From NCBI GenBank assembly GCA_021234155.1, contig JAJEKV010000078.1:1428001-1492000 (forward strand): a stretch of 64,000 bases of DNA, read 5' to 3'. Below, one piece after another: positions 51,066 to 62,339 of the stretch (position 1 is the first letter of the stretch; the number at the start of each line of letters is the position of its first letter). The notes under the pieces are model-generated. The model was given only the letters and a program-made list of their open reading frames with translations. It did not search any database and was not told the origin of the DNA. The position numbers and the translations under genes were made by a program. Origin of the DNA: Isoetes taiwanensis (lineage: Eukaryota; Streptophyta; Lycopodiopsida; Isoetales; Isoetaceae).

Positions 51066-52280
51066 TCAAGTGGGTAGCCCCTAGGGGGCAACTTACTAAG
51101 AATGTGCATTAACATTAATGTGCACATTTACCAATGTACACATTAATGTGGGCACACATTTCCATATGGACACTTTATGCCAAGTGGCCCATACCCATAG
51201 ATGCAATTAATGTGCACACATTTCCATGTGAGCACAAGTGGGTGCACACATTTCCATGTGGGCACATTTGGCCACCTAGCCCTTAAAGGCAAGTGGGCCC
51301 CTTTCCAATTATCCCACATGCCTAAAGGGGATAATTGGAAACCCTAACCAACCCCCTTGTCTATTTAGGGAAGGAAACCCTAACTCACCCAATTTTCGTT
51401 TCTAGGGTTCCTAAGCTCTGTTTCAGCTGCCCCAAAGGTCAAAACCGCCTCCCAGACTCTGCCTGGGAGAATTGCACCATTAGTTTCCCTTGATTCGAGC
51501 GTTTCAGCAGGATGGTCGAACTCAGGTCAGGAGGAGCCACTCAAGGATCAGGTATTTGGCCAATTAAATAGTCTAAATCCTATTTCAGTCATAAAATCAA
51601 GTAGGTCTAGCCTATTTAATTGCCCATAGCGACCTTCTAGATCTCTAGATACGGACTCTAACTAAAGAACCTAACTCTATGATATAGATTAGATATAGTT
51701 CTTTAGTTCTTCCGTGATGGATATGGATGATGTATCTCTATGAACTCCTTGTATGGGGAAGGGGGGTAGAGACCTAAAGCTTGGTAGTAGATGCTCCTAG
51801 ATTAGCCTCTCTAGTACACCATAGATTCGGCCTGTGCACAAGAACCACACCTGGTTGTGGGTGAAGGGGCCAGACTGGCTAAGAAGGAGGTTCATGTTCC
51901 GACTCTTGAAGGATCCCTCTGGTGTGTAAGGCCTACCAGGGATCATAGTGACTAGGTCCAATGGTCTACCACTGAGTGTGGGTAGGGCATGGGCTCGACA
52001 CCCGTGAAGTGGTGTACACTTTCCGGTGGGTGGGTTCACGGGCAGGCGGTGGCCCTCTAGTCACCTTGAGTCGGCATGCAGATCTCTGGAGGGAGCGATC
52101 CCTGCCCCATCGAGGCCCGGGAGGATGAAACCCAGAATAGCCCTTTGGCTATGCATCCGTGGCTACTGGTCAGTCCCGACACTTTTCAAAACCTACTCGC
52201 AAAGTGTATGCGGGAGGGGCGGATGGAGTGGACAACCCTATGCCATGTTCATATGCCAGCCCAATCACAAGGCCCCCAAA
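51066..52280 (+). repeat. LTR-like repeat family B, copy 2
   Basis: The 3' portion (51.8-52.27 kb) matches 16.6-17.06 kb in reverse. It contains GAAACCCAGAATAG and GGAGGGGCGGATGGAGTGG. Upstream, TCTATTTAGGGAAGGAAACC near 51,360 is a TATA-like element followed by a GC-richer leader with CTCTGTTTCAGCTGCCCC, as in an LTR promoter. The 5' boundary is taken just after the copia relic. A solo LTR or truncated LTR is the likely identity. Confidence 0.45.
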
Positions 52281-52289
52281 AAATAACTA

Positions 52290-55200
52290 TTATTAGTTTT
52301 TTACAATCATTTTCACATAAAACCACTATAATAAAATAATATTACTAAGTGGGTTAATATGTTGAATAGTACACGGTTCATCGTCATGGTTCTTTATAGT
52401 AGTTCGCCATCATGATTTTTCATAGCAGTAAACTTAGTTAGTCTAATACCATGTTTTATTACTACACTTTGAGTATGTTAGGCCATGAACCACTAACTAT
52501 TTGGGCTTTAATTGTTTGTGTAACTTACAGTGGTTTATTAATGAAGCTCCTACATATTTTTATATGAACTAATATTGTTTAGATAGATAGAACAAGATAT
52601 TTTAAAGTTTTTATTAGTTATTCTAATGGTGGTTTATTAATGAAGCTCCTACATATTTTCATATGAACTAATATTGTTTCATAGAACAAGATGTCTAAAG
52701 TTTTTATTAGTTATCCTAATGGTTTTTCATCAAGACCGTGATACTAGTTTTCCATCAAGATGGTGATCCTAAAACAACGTAAATGCTAATGGGTTGTTGT
52801 TCATACTAGTGATATTGTTAAAATGCAAGTGTAGTGGTTTAGCCAAATCAATTAAGACATACTAACTTTAGAAAACATTGCCACCTTGCAAATATAAGTG
52901 TATTGGTAAATGGTATATATTTGCACTATTATTATGTATCGACTAGTTCAAATGGCTTAGGGATTTGAACCCTGCTATTTCCCTTCAGCATAAAGATGCA
53001 ACCCGCAGATCAAATGAGCCAAACAAGATCTCACCAAAATCCTTTCAGATTTCATCCAAGATAAACATAATTGTCTAAAAGAAAATAATCACAACCTCCC
53101 CTAAGGAACACATACATAAAAGTTTGGTGTAAGGGTTTCCATCACCATACTTTCCAGATTATGAGCACACAATAAAGGTTCCATTGAGCAATCATCTGCG
53201 CAACCTAGCATTAGCATAACACGAAGGAAAATAAACCTACTAATTATCACTGAGTAATTCATATTACTAGCAACAAGAGAAGAGATTAGAAACCTAGCAT
53301 TAACATTACACAATCTGGCAATAACATGATATGAAGGAAAAAAAACCTATTAATTAACACTGGATAATTCATATTATTAGCAACAAGGGAATAGATAAAA
53401 AACCTGGAAAGCAGATAAAAGAACACCATAATTGGATTATGCAAGCAAATCCCAGAAGATGGTCCTGCAAAATATCATTATAAATAATCTGCAGCAATGC
53501 AAAAACAGTAACCAAATCCCTCCAACTGTACTTGAAGCTCCAATGTTGAATAACTTTGAACATTTCATATGTGGATTAACAGTCAATTTTCTTGGCAATT
53601 TTTAAGAGCCCCGCGGTCATGTTACAGTATCAACCCATCTCATGAAGCAGAGAACTTCCTATCAAATATGCAGATATGGAAACCCGTGCGTATGGAAACT
53701 CGTGCAGAACTTTGAGCAAGGTTTCACATGACTCCTTGTACGGATTCTTATAAGTAAGAAAAAGAAAGAGAAGAACCTACCTTAACATGAACAGAGCGAT
53801 TGTACAGAGTCATTAGACCAAAAAAAGTTTAATGCATGGTTTGCACTCTCCCTAATCTTGTACTCAGCAAAGCCCTACAATTCTGGCACTTTGTCACCAT
53901 ATATGGCATTGCAATGCCGTAGTCAGCATGCAGGAATCCATCAGTATTTAACTAGGATGAATATCATTACACCGCAAATAGAGTAATTTCTAGAGAGATC
54001 TTGAGTGGCAGATACTTTGGACCCAATTTTTTTCTGCGCCAGCATATAGCATCTATCAAAGGTCCCGCCTGAATAGTTCATAGAGCAATCTTTGATCATC
54101 ATCATCTGAGTCACTTGGGAAGAAACAATAAAGCCAGGAAAAGAAAAAACGCAGAAACTTGTAAGGAACACACTCACATTTGCAGCAATGTGGCCTAGAA
54201 GCGCATCCTGCTAGTGCCGGCCATATACATATTCCCTGAAATATAAAAAGAGTCCTTGAAGGAACTGTAAAAGAACGACATATCTCGACAAGGCAATGCA
54301 TGATCCTAAATTTCTGATGATTCTAGGATGCCGATTGATCACATCACAGAGAATGAAAGGTAATATGCTTGACAAAAATAGAGAGCTTACCATACTTCTC
54401 CTTGCCAGTCACACCAAATAGTAGGAAAAACGGCAAAGGAGAGAGGAAAAGAGTGAACTGGCCGTGGACTACTTTAGGGTTAGGGTTAAGTGAAAGAGAA
54501 CGTAAACCTTGGTGGAAAAACCCTACTTCCTGCAGCGGCCGGCAGAGATCCTGCTATTCAGGAATGGTTGAATACCGTATAAAACTAATAAAAGCACCAT
54601 ATGAAGAAGGCCAGAATGAAATAATAATGGATAGCCTAACATGCACCTAAATGGCAGAGAAGTTCGATTCATTCCATCTCTACAAATTTCTTAAATAGTA
54701 TTAGTGGGATTTTGTACCCACTAAAGGACATTTGGGATGTATATCTATAGCACAGGTCTACACCTTAAGTAACATGGTGCTTTCACAAAATCACTTCCTT
54801 TTGCATTAACCATACTTTAAATTTTGGTAGGGGACTTGCCCAATATGTATAATTTGAGAGTCCAATACCACTCTAGAATTAAACCTGAAATTGGGAGCCA
54901 ATAAAAGCACTGTAGGATGTAGGCCACGACGAAGCAATGGTTGGATAACATGCACCTAAATTCAGTCGTAGAAGTTCAATGCCATCAAATTTCTATAAAT
55001 TCTCTCAATAATCTTAATGAAATTCTGTATCCAGTAACATTTGGGATGTATATCTATAGGATAGAATCATGCAATGTAATAATATGGTTCTATAGCTCTC
55101 AATATCATGAGTCTGCCTATAAGAACTTTAAATCATAACGCGGGAGAGAATAGTTGGTCAATCAATTGTTACATTTTGCCGATATTGCCATCAACTAGCC

Positions 55201-55320
55201 ACCTTATACCCTATGTTAGATGTATATATCCAAATTAATTGTCACTATATAATCTTGATTCATACATTAAAGTATGGAATTATAATTTAGGCGATATAAA
55301 AGAAATTTAGATCTTGGCTT
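52290..55320. other. AT-rich intergenic with local direct repeats
   Basis: Diverged direct repeats include GGTTTATTAATGAAGCTCCT twice at 52.53 and 52.63 kb and the ATTATTAGCAACAAG-type block at 53.26 and 53.38 kb. No gene is supported. Confidence 0.45.
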
Positions 55321-55324
55321 ATCA

Positions 55325-55490
55325 CAATATGTAGCATTATAACAGGGGGTTTCCTTTGGATTTTTTATACGCTTTTTATTAAGGTTTTTATATGATTTGA
55401 ACGATGTATTCACGTTGATGTACGAAAAAGTATTTCTAGAGTGCTTCCCTTTCTCAGCCGTTGATTTTGATTGAGAAGGAGAAATCGTGT
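55325..55490 (+). repeat. Dispersed repeat family C, copy 1
   Basis: AATATGTAGCATTATAACAG, then a G/T-rich run and AGTATTTCTAGAGTGC..CCCTTTCT, matches 57541-57690 in the same order and orientation. Confidence 0.7.
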
Positions 55491-57220
55491 GGTTTTAATT
55501 AGTGGCAGTTCCAATTTTTTACCCATGTTTCTTGCATGTAGGCCCAGGAAACATCTAGCAAAAAAAATAAATACTTTAGGGTTAGGCGTGGCTTGGATTT
55601 GGTGTGCGATTCTGGTGCTGCAGAGAAGAAATTGTCATGCAAGTTTTGAGAGCGGAGTTGGTGCTACAGAGAAGAATTTGTCACGAAAGTTTTGAGAAAT
55701 GTAGTATTTCTTATAAAGATTATACGAATGAAAATCTGGGCCGGATGTCTGAATCTATTTTAAGTTGGGCTGATCGAGAAGCTTTTGTGTCGGATATCAT
55801 GAACACACAAACAAGTTATCATCGACATCTAAAGAGGAAACAGGAAATGATATGAGCGGCCGAGGGCGAACAGTTCGGCCAATCCTAAATCCTAACGATG
55901 GCTTTTCTGAGAAGGAGCTATTTCCAGCTGAGGAGCTAGCGATAAGCTAATCAGATAAAGGCATGCAAAATTTAGGTCATCCCGTGTTACTTTGAAAAAA
56001 CCAGGCCAACACCAGGCCAACAATCTGGATGCATGTTTGGACAATCTGGATGCATATTTTGCCATCGGCTTTATCTTGTATGGGTCTATTTGCGTCTTCA
56101 ATTTAGATGCGTGCGCTAGTAATTCATATCGATTCTGTGGATGCTGCTTGTGTGTCAAGGCGTGAAGAAGCATAAACAGGAAGCTTGGAGAGCAGATTGG
56201 CCATAGATATTTCTTCATGGGCATATTAAATGCAAGAGATAAAGATAAGATGGAGTAGTTGCACGGTCAAGCTAGGTTATGGTTTCAACTTATCTTCCTT
56301 AATGAATCTGCATAGCAAGTACATAGAAGATTTGCAGATGTCTTATCTCTGGCCATAATTTTGAAACCTATTGCTAGAGGTACAGAATTCGGCTTGTTTG
56401 GTACATAACTTTTTACTGGCAGATTTTATGGCAAGGTTACTGCATAAATATCAGAGCATACATGCTCGCCTTGCTCTTTATCTCATTTGGCTGATTGTAT
56501 TCTCCCTCATTCCCTTGAGATGAAGCAGGGATATGCAATACCGGAGACACCGGAGACAAGGCCACAACTAGGCACGCATTTGAACACATATTTGAATCTT
56601 TGACTCTGTAAGTTAATTTTTTGTTTGAATTCCAACTAAGAAGCTTGCTTTTTCTGAAAAGGAAGACCATTTTGTCTCTCAGCACAGCATCCACTAAATG
56701 CAATGTCTCATTTCTTATGCAGGAATGGATCTTCAAACACTCATTTCCAAATACTCTATTTTGGTGCAATTGTCCAGCCTATTATCTTATGTAGCACTAT
56801 ATTCAACTCATATCATGATGGATTTTTAAACTGCATCCAGACCAAACTTACTATGGCTATAAGCCATCGCTCCATCCAGGAATTTCATGCACATGAATTA
56901 CGTGCTGAACTATTTTAAAGATTGCAGTTGCTCTTCATAGCATTGTGATGAAGAGACAAACTATGCTTTTATGCCATTCATATACAATATACATGATACA
57001 ATTTTGTGGTGAAGAATCAAAATATATATCTATACCATTTAGCAATTAAATGGTGTGGTGAAGCGTATGTAATTAAATTACATTATGCTATAACATTATA
57101 GTTACTCAGGTTTCATATTAGTTTTTTCTTTTATTTGTTATAATGCTAAATATTAGATATTAGATATTGCTACATGTTTTGAATGTTTCACATGTTTTTA
57201 TGTATGTTTGATTTTTTTAG

Positions 57221-57540
57221 GGCCCGAAGGGTCCAAAATTTTTTTTAGTATAACAACCAACATATAACTACCATTAACATTAATTAACACAACCATTGGG
57301 TCCAAACATTTAAAATCCCCTTAAACCCCTTTGGTTTGGGTGCATATTCACACAGGGGGGTGGCGAGGGGGTGAGAGCCCTTATAATTATATTTTTTGCG
57401 TACAAAATCAACACCATATAGTATTTTGCTTAAAATCTTATAGTATTTTGCAAATCTTGTTATACAGTATAGCAAATTTTGTATTTGCATACCCCACAAA
57501 CGAGGAACTTTACGTACGGTGTAGATTAAAGAATAAGGGG
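57221..57540 (+). mobile_element. Half copy of the foldback element at 59.9 kb
   Basis: GGGCCCGAAGGGTCCAAAAT, then ACATATAACTACCATTAACA and CCTTTGGTTTGGGTGCATAT, match the left half of 59924-60517, through ACCCCACAAACGAGGA. The inverted right arm is missing, and repeat family C follows at once. Confidence 0.75.
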
Positions 57541-57690
57541 TGAATATGTAGCATAATAACAGGGGTTTTTTTTTATGTTTTTGTACGATTTTTACTAAGG
57601 TTTTACTATGATTTCAGTGCTGTATTTGATGAGGTGTACTAAATAGTATTTCTAGAGTGCGCCCTTTCTGGACCCTTGATTTTTTTTGTG
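57541..57690 (+). repeat. Dispersed repeat family C, copy 2
   Basis: Matches 55325-55490 (see there). It lies directly against the half foldback element, so the two may form one composite unit. Confidence 0.65.
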
Positions 57691-57988
57691 GCTATGATAT
57701 TCAAGGATGGAGATTGTGTTAATTATGTTTAAAAAAAAGGGGAAACAAGATTAGAACGGAAACTTTAGGGCATGCTGCCGGAACTTGAGTCCTGCTTGGG
57801 GCACTACTTCTAGGGTTCATTAACTGTACCGGACTTGGCTATGGCGGATTAGAGCTTCTGCCGGACTTAGGGAATGTCTGATTTGATGGAAATTTCAGGT
57901 TTTTTAAGATTCTGCCTCACTTGAATGTGGCGGATTGAATATATAAATCGCCAGACCTACAGCTTCGCCAGACCTGGCTATGGCGGAT

Positions 57989-58719
57989 TTACAAAAATAG
58001 AAACAGGTATACAAACAGAAACAGGTATGGATCGATTTCTTCATTTTTTTTGTTGAAGGGAAGAAGAGATTTCTTTCCCTCTGTGTTGTACTGGAATGAA
58101 TAGTCCATATTTTGACGAAGATTTGTAATGTAAAGGCATGCTTCCAAAGCCTGAAAGATTTGATCTCTGGCTCCACAGCTCATGATTGACTCGCACATAA
58201 GTATGGTACTAACCAACAGGAAGGATTTTGGTCCAGCAAAATTTGTGTCCTTTAACATGTCAATATTTCTGCAACCACCAAGAGATCTGAGACTAGGGAC
58301 AGCAGATGCAGCTCTTTGATACTTGTCTAGCCTGTTCTTCATGCAGATGGACGTAATGCTTGAACTTGCTTAGATAGTCATCCTTGTTTCTCTTTTGCTG
58401 GCGACTATGTGATGAATCTGTGTCCAAAACTGGCAGCAGGTTGAGTTGCAAAGGTTTAATAGTATTGTGCAAGTTCTGATGTAGAAGTGGCACCATTGGC
58501 ACAGCAGGAGCTCTCTGGATAGGATATTGGAGAAATTTGAGCGGACCCATTTGGGTTGCGTGAGAATCGTTCAATTCGAAGGCAAGTGGATTTTAGGCGA
58601 CGATCCATGCGAGAAGGAGCATTTTGCGGCCTTTGCACAGTAGCCCTGCTGATAATAATAACAAGGAGCTGATGCCTTGGCTGGAGGCCTGAGTACAATT
58701 TGATGGAAACGAAATGCAA
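57989..58719 (-). pseudogene. Uncharacterised coding-like region
   Basis: Three overlapping minus frames (58719-58456, 58574-58293 and 58342-57989) have a coding-like amino-acid mix. The third is a long frame with leucines and cysteines (GARDQIFQALEACLYITN, ILMCESIMSCG), followed by a Phe-rich end that looks non-coding. Joining the frames needs a splice or frameshift near 58.34 kb. It may be an exon or a broken gene. I recognise no family. Confidence 0.3.
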
Positions 58720-58729
58720 TGCTGAGCCT

Positions 58730-59920
58730 CTTTGGTTTAAGTTAGACCATTCGACCAGGCCTTTCTTTTCTGGAGTTTTGCATTATGGGTTTCATGCAGC
58801 AGTAGCAGAGTTTTGCTTAGCCACATACCATTTTGGCCAGACCTTGGTTCTCCAACAGGTTTATTTCTTAAGTAGTTGCAAGATTTTTCTTTCTGGCGTT
58901 GGGTACAGGTTATTTCAAGACGAAACCAAGTTTTGCAATCAGCAAGTACAAGAATGACCTTGGTGAAGAAGCTGGATACACCTAGTTAGGAAATGAACAA
59001 ATGACTGATTTCAAGTGCATTTTGGGACTCTGCGTGCTGTCTAGTTTGTTTCTTGTTTGTTAATTACCCTTAAGATTCCCTATTTTATAAGGTCTTCTAT
59101 CCTAAGAACTTGTTGCAGCTCTACACTAGAATTGCCGCCAGATACAATAAAAGCTTTGACAACATTAGGTTCATTTCCATTCTAACTGGAATTTGATAAG
59201 TTCTAGGCTTGTGCACCAGAAGCTTCAATTCCATATTGTATTTATTGTTTCTCTTTGTTTTCTTGCTTAGTTCTATTTCCACTTGTCCTGTACATCCTGC
59301 AATTGTGTTGACACTCCATTCTTTACTAAATGAAATCTAATGCTTCCTTATTGAGTTAGTAAATGGGCCCATTTTTTTGTCCATGGTTTTTTGAAGTTGG
59401 ATTTTTATATTTGATGCGCCTAGAGACCTTGAAGACTTGGAATGTTTCTTCTTTTTTTACAATCAAACTTGCCTAGTTACAAGTGCATAAAGTGACTGCT
59501 GGATGCTATGGGAACGGTGTCAACAGATGATTGTCACCAGATGCTATGTTGGAGCCCACGAACATCCCCTGCTTGTTGAACAAGTTTTTAAACGTTGGAT
59601 TTTGATATGATGTCATGGGAGTCTTGAATGCAACCGCTAAGGTATTTGGTATTTGAGTTCTTGAGAAATGTGCTACAGGACTAGGTTGCATATTTATTAT
59701 GTTACTGACAAGAGCAAAGCATTTGATAATTGTAACATGGGTTACCATTTGTCTATTATCTATCATGGTATTATGTCACACTTAATATTACGACTTCGAA
59801 TGTAATGGCTTGTTTTTAGCTCTACTACCATTGTTACATGCATTTATGGATTTCTTAGTGCCCTTCTATCCATCATTAGAGTATTAGGTAATGTCTATAT
59901 CTACACCCCTACACCATCCT
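58730..59920. other. Intergenic, no supported gene
   Basis: No motif or repeat boundary was seen. Confidence 0.4.
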
Positions 59921-59923
59921 TAA

Positions 59924-60517
59924 GGCCCCAAAGGGGCCAAAATTTTTTTTAGTTAACACAAACCATTAACACACAACTACCATGAACATTATTAACACAA
60001 ACCATTGCATTTGACACATTTAAATTAAAATCCCCCTTAAACCCCCTTTGGTTTGGGTGCATATTCCACGGGGGGTTACGTAGGGCAGCGAGAGCCCCAA
60101 AAAATTTACAATACATGTACAAAAATAACACCATTAAGTACATTCTGTCAAATCTTATAGTATTTTGCAAACTTTAATATACAGTATACAAAAACTTGTA
60201 CATGCATACCCCACAAACGAGGATCGTCATGTATGGTCCAGATCTTGGAATAAAGGGCAAATATGCCCATCCGACAGCTCTCGTTGCCCGGAGTAACCCC
60301 CCGTGGGCCGTGTGAATATGCACCCAAACCAAAGGGGGTTTATATGCCTATCCAACAGCTCTCGTTGCCTGGAGTCACCCCCCGTGTGAATATGCACCCA
60401 AACCAAAGGGGGTTTAAGGGGGATTTTAAATGTGTTGGACCCAATGGTTGTGTTAATTAATGTTAATGGTAGTTATATGTTGGTTGTTATACTAAAAAAA
60501 ATTTTGGACCCTTCGGG
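59924..60517. mobile_element. Foldback element with long inverted repeats
   Basis: The left arm (CCAAAATTTTTTTTAGT, then AACTACCATGAACATTATTA, to CCCTTTGGTTTGGGTGCATA) recurs inverted at 60.37-60.51 kb. Arms are about 140-180 bp around a 200-bp middle. An 81-bp duplication of CAGCTCTCGTTGCC(C/T)GGAGT lies inside the right half. No transposase frame exists, so it is non-autonomous, MITE- or foldback-like. A half copy sits at 57.2 kb. Confidence 0.8.
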
Positions 60518-61171
60518 AGACCATTACCAGTTTTAATGAATCACTATATTCTATTCTATATTATATTCTATTCTATTCTATGGTATGCACAAAAACCACC
60601 AACTAGTTTCAATAAACCACTATATTACTTATATTTACCATTAATTTCGATAATAAAAACCACAGTGAGTATTGACAAACCACTATTGCATGTGGTTTTT
60701 TAGCGTCAAGTAAATTCATGCATAAAAAACCATGTCTATAGTGGTTTTCAGATGATATCATACTAGTTAAATATAGTAGTTCAGTTTTGGGCTCCTTGTG
60801 AATCCATTGCCATGAATTCTGTCTGCAATGAACTCTGGAGACCCAAGCCGTCAGTCATCCCATCGAGTCTGAGCCTTGGGTAGGATTCCCCATATGTATT
60901 GTGCTCACCTTGTCTTTGCAGATGTGATGGACCACCCTTCGAGGTGGATATGTGCTTATGATTATACACTAACATGTATGTTTACGCTCCGCCAGCCTAG
61001 GTAGGCCCCGAGGGAGGCGGGTAAAATGACCCCTTCACTCTCCCATTTGGAACCGAATACTGGTTGCAAAGTGTCATGTGGAGGCCTGTGATCGGCATGG
61101 AGCTGGTATGGGGATGAACTCCACGGTTGTATCTGGTGAGTACACAGATATCGCAGTAGGGGATGTCACAG

Positions 61172-61183
61172 TGGTATCAGAGC
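61172..61183 (+). other. LTR-retroelement primer-binding site (initiator tRNA-Met type)
   Basis: TGGTATCAGAGC is the exact complement of the 3' end of plant initiator tRNA-Met. It is the usual minus-strand primer site just after a 5' LTR. A TGTCACA precedes it, with CA at 61,169-61,170 as a possible LTR end. The LTR would lie to the left (about 60.54-61.17 kb), but its start was not fixed and no gag follows. Confidence 0.75.
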
Positions 61184-61385
61184 AATGTTCTTGGTGACCA
61201 AGAGCAAAGCACTGACCACATTCCCAGTAGTACTAACTTAATAGGATCCTTAAACCTCAAAAAGTGGGAAAAGTTTTTCTCATTTTTGTAGTAGATGCTA
61301 AGCTAGTAACAGTACAAATGACCTAAAACATAATGAAAACATAAAAAGACTGAAATTGGTGAGCCAGCATTCAAAAAGTAGGGTG

Positions 61386-61452
61386 GTCTCACACGTCGCG
61401 CCAGGACAGGAAATGAGATTCTCATTTTCGGGCTGGGCGCAACGTGTGAGAC
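61386..61452. repeat. Hairpin element H, copy 1 (pair 1)
   Basis: The arm GTCTCACACGTCGCGCC pairs with GGGCGCAACGTGTGAGAC, and the inner part AAATGAGA meets TCTCATTTT at the centre. About 30 of 33 positions pair, almost without a loop. The same sequence recurs at 63,296 and 63,496, and a variant at 61,583. Confidence 0.95.
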
Positions 61453-61582
61453 ATTTAGCTTTAAACATTAAATATCATGAATTACAGTAAAATAACTTGA
61501 CAATTCTAAATTTAAGCTAAAAATCAGTAGAATTAGCATGTTACATGTTTAAAAAGTACAAAATTTAGTAGTGGGTCTACCA

Positions 61583-61643
61583 TCTCACACGTCATACCAG
61601 CCGTAAAATGAGATTCTCATTTTGGGCCGTATAACGTGAGACC
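61583..61643. repeat. Hairpin element H, variant copy 2 (pair 1)
   Basis: TCTCACACGTCATACCAGCC and then GTAAAATGAGA meet TCTCATTTTGGGCC and GTATAACGTGAGA. The outer and central parts match the other copies, while the middle (ATAC/GTAT) has changed on both arms together, so pairing is kept. It starts 197 bases after copy 1. Confidence 0.9.
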
Positions 61644-61716
61644 TTGCTTAATTAGGTGTTTTAGATGTTTTAAGCAACCCAAAAAGGTAACCTAAAAGTG
61701 ACCTAAAATCGACCCC

Positions 61717-61725
61717 TATAAATAG
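61717..61725 (+). promoter_or_regulatory. TATA box of the histone-like cluster
   Basis: TATAAATAG lies 74 bases after hairpin 2 and 114 bases before the ATG at 61831. Downstream lie a CT-rich leader and GGCGATCTT, repeated at the second promoter. Confidence 0.7.
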
Positions 61726-61830
61726 ACCTAGACCCCTTCATTTTCGCAGACCTCGCTTTTAGAAAGCCCGCTCCCCTCTTTGCCAAGGCGATCTTTTCAT
61801 GCCAGAAGCTCGGATCGAAAACCGCAAAGC

Positions 61831-62337
61831 ATGGCCCGCACAAAGCGCACCGCCAGGAAGCCACGCCGACGCTGATCCCCGGGCCAAATCCCCCGGCCGT
61901 TTCCAGAGAGTATCGCAAGAACGCCTTTTTCGGGCAAGGCGAATCTTCTTCCGATTGAAGAGGCGGAATCGGATCGAGCCAGCCGCTTCGGAGATCATAG
62001 AGGAAGAGCGCCAGACATCATGCATCAAATCCTCGAGGAGATCGCAGAGGAGGAGGAAAGGAACAGGAGCAACGGGAGCCGACAGAGAGCGCCTAATAGT
62101 TGAAGAGCAACCCTAGACCGACCCACCGTAGGAGGAAATAGGGAGAGAAGAGCAACAGGAGCCGCATTGTAGCAGCCAACGGGGCCGAAGAGCAAATCTA
62201 ATCGGGACCCATCCGGGCAGGAGGAAGGAAGGAGAGAAGAGTAACGGCGAAATGCACGCTTAGCCCCGCAGAAGAAGTAGACCGCTGCATTCATCACCAA
62301 GCATGAAGCCGTGAGAGCCACGGGGAAGAGGATCTAA
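61831..62337 (+). pseudogene. Decayed H2B-like histone ORF with H3-like tail
   Basis: One frame begins MARTKRTARK, differing by one residue from the canonical H3 tail. It stops at 61,873, but the same frame later has IMHQILEEIAEEEERN, which fits the H2B alpha2 segment (..NDIFERIAxEASRL), and ends with KHEAVRATGKRI before a stop at 62,335, resembling the H2B end (KHAVSEGTKAV). A second frame holds IFFRLKRRNRIEPAASEII, near the H2B alpha1 region. Similarity is low; the assignment rests on order and spacing. Between them, at 62.10-62.25 kb, a diverged direct duplication (GAAGAGCAA..GGGAGAGAAGAG / GAAGAGCAA..GGAGAGAAGAG) inserts extra sequence. At least three stops and two frame changes mean it is not expressible. 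An independent unrelated basic protein is possible. Confidence 0.4.
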
Positions 62338-62339
62338 GA

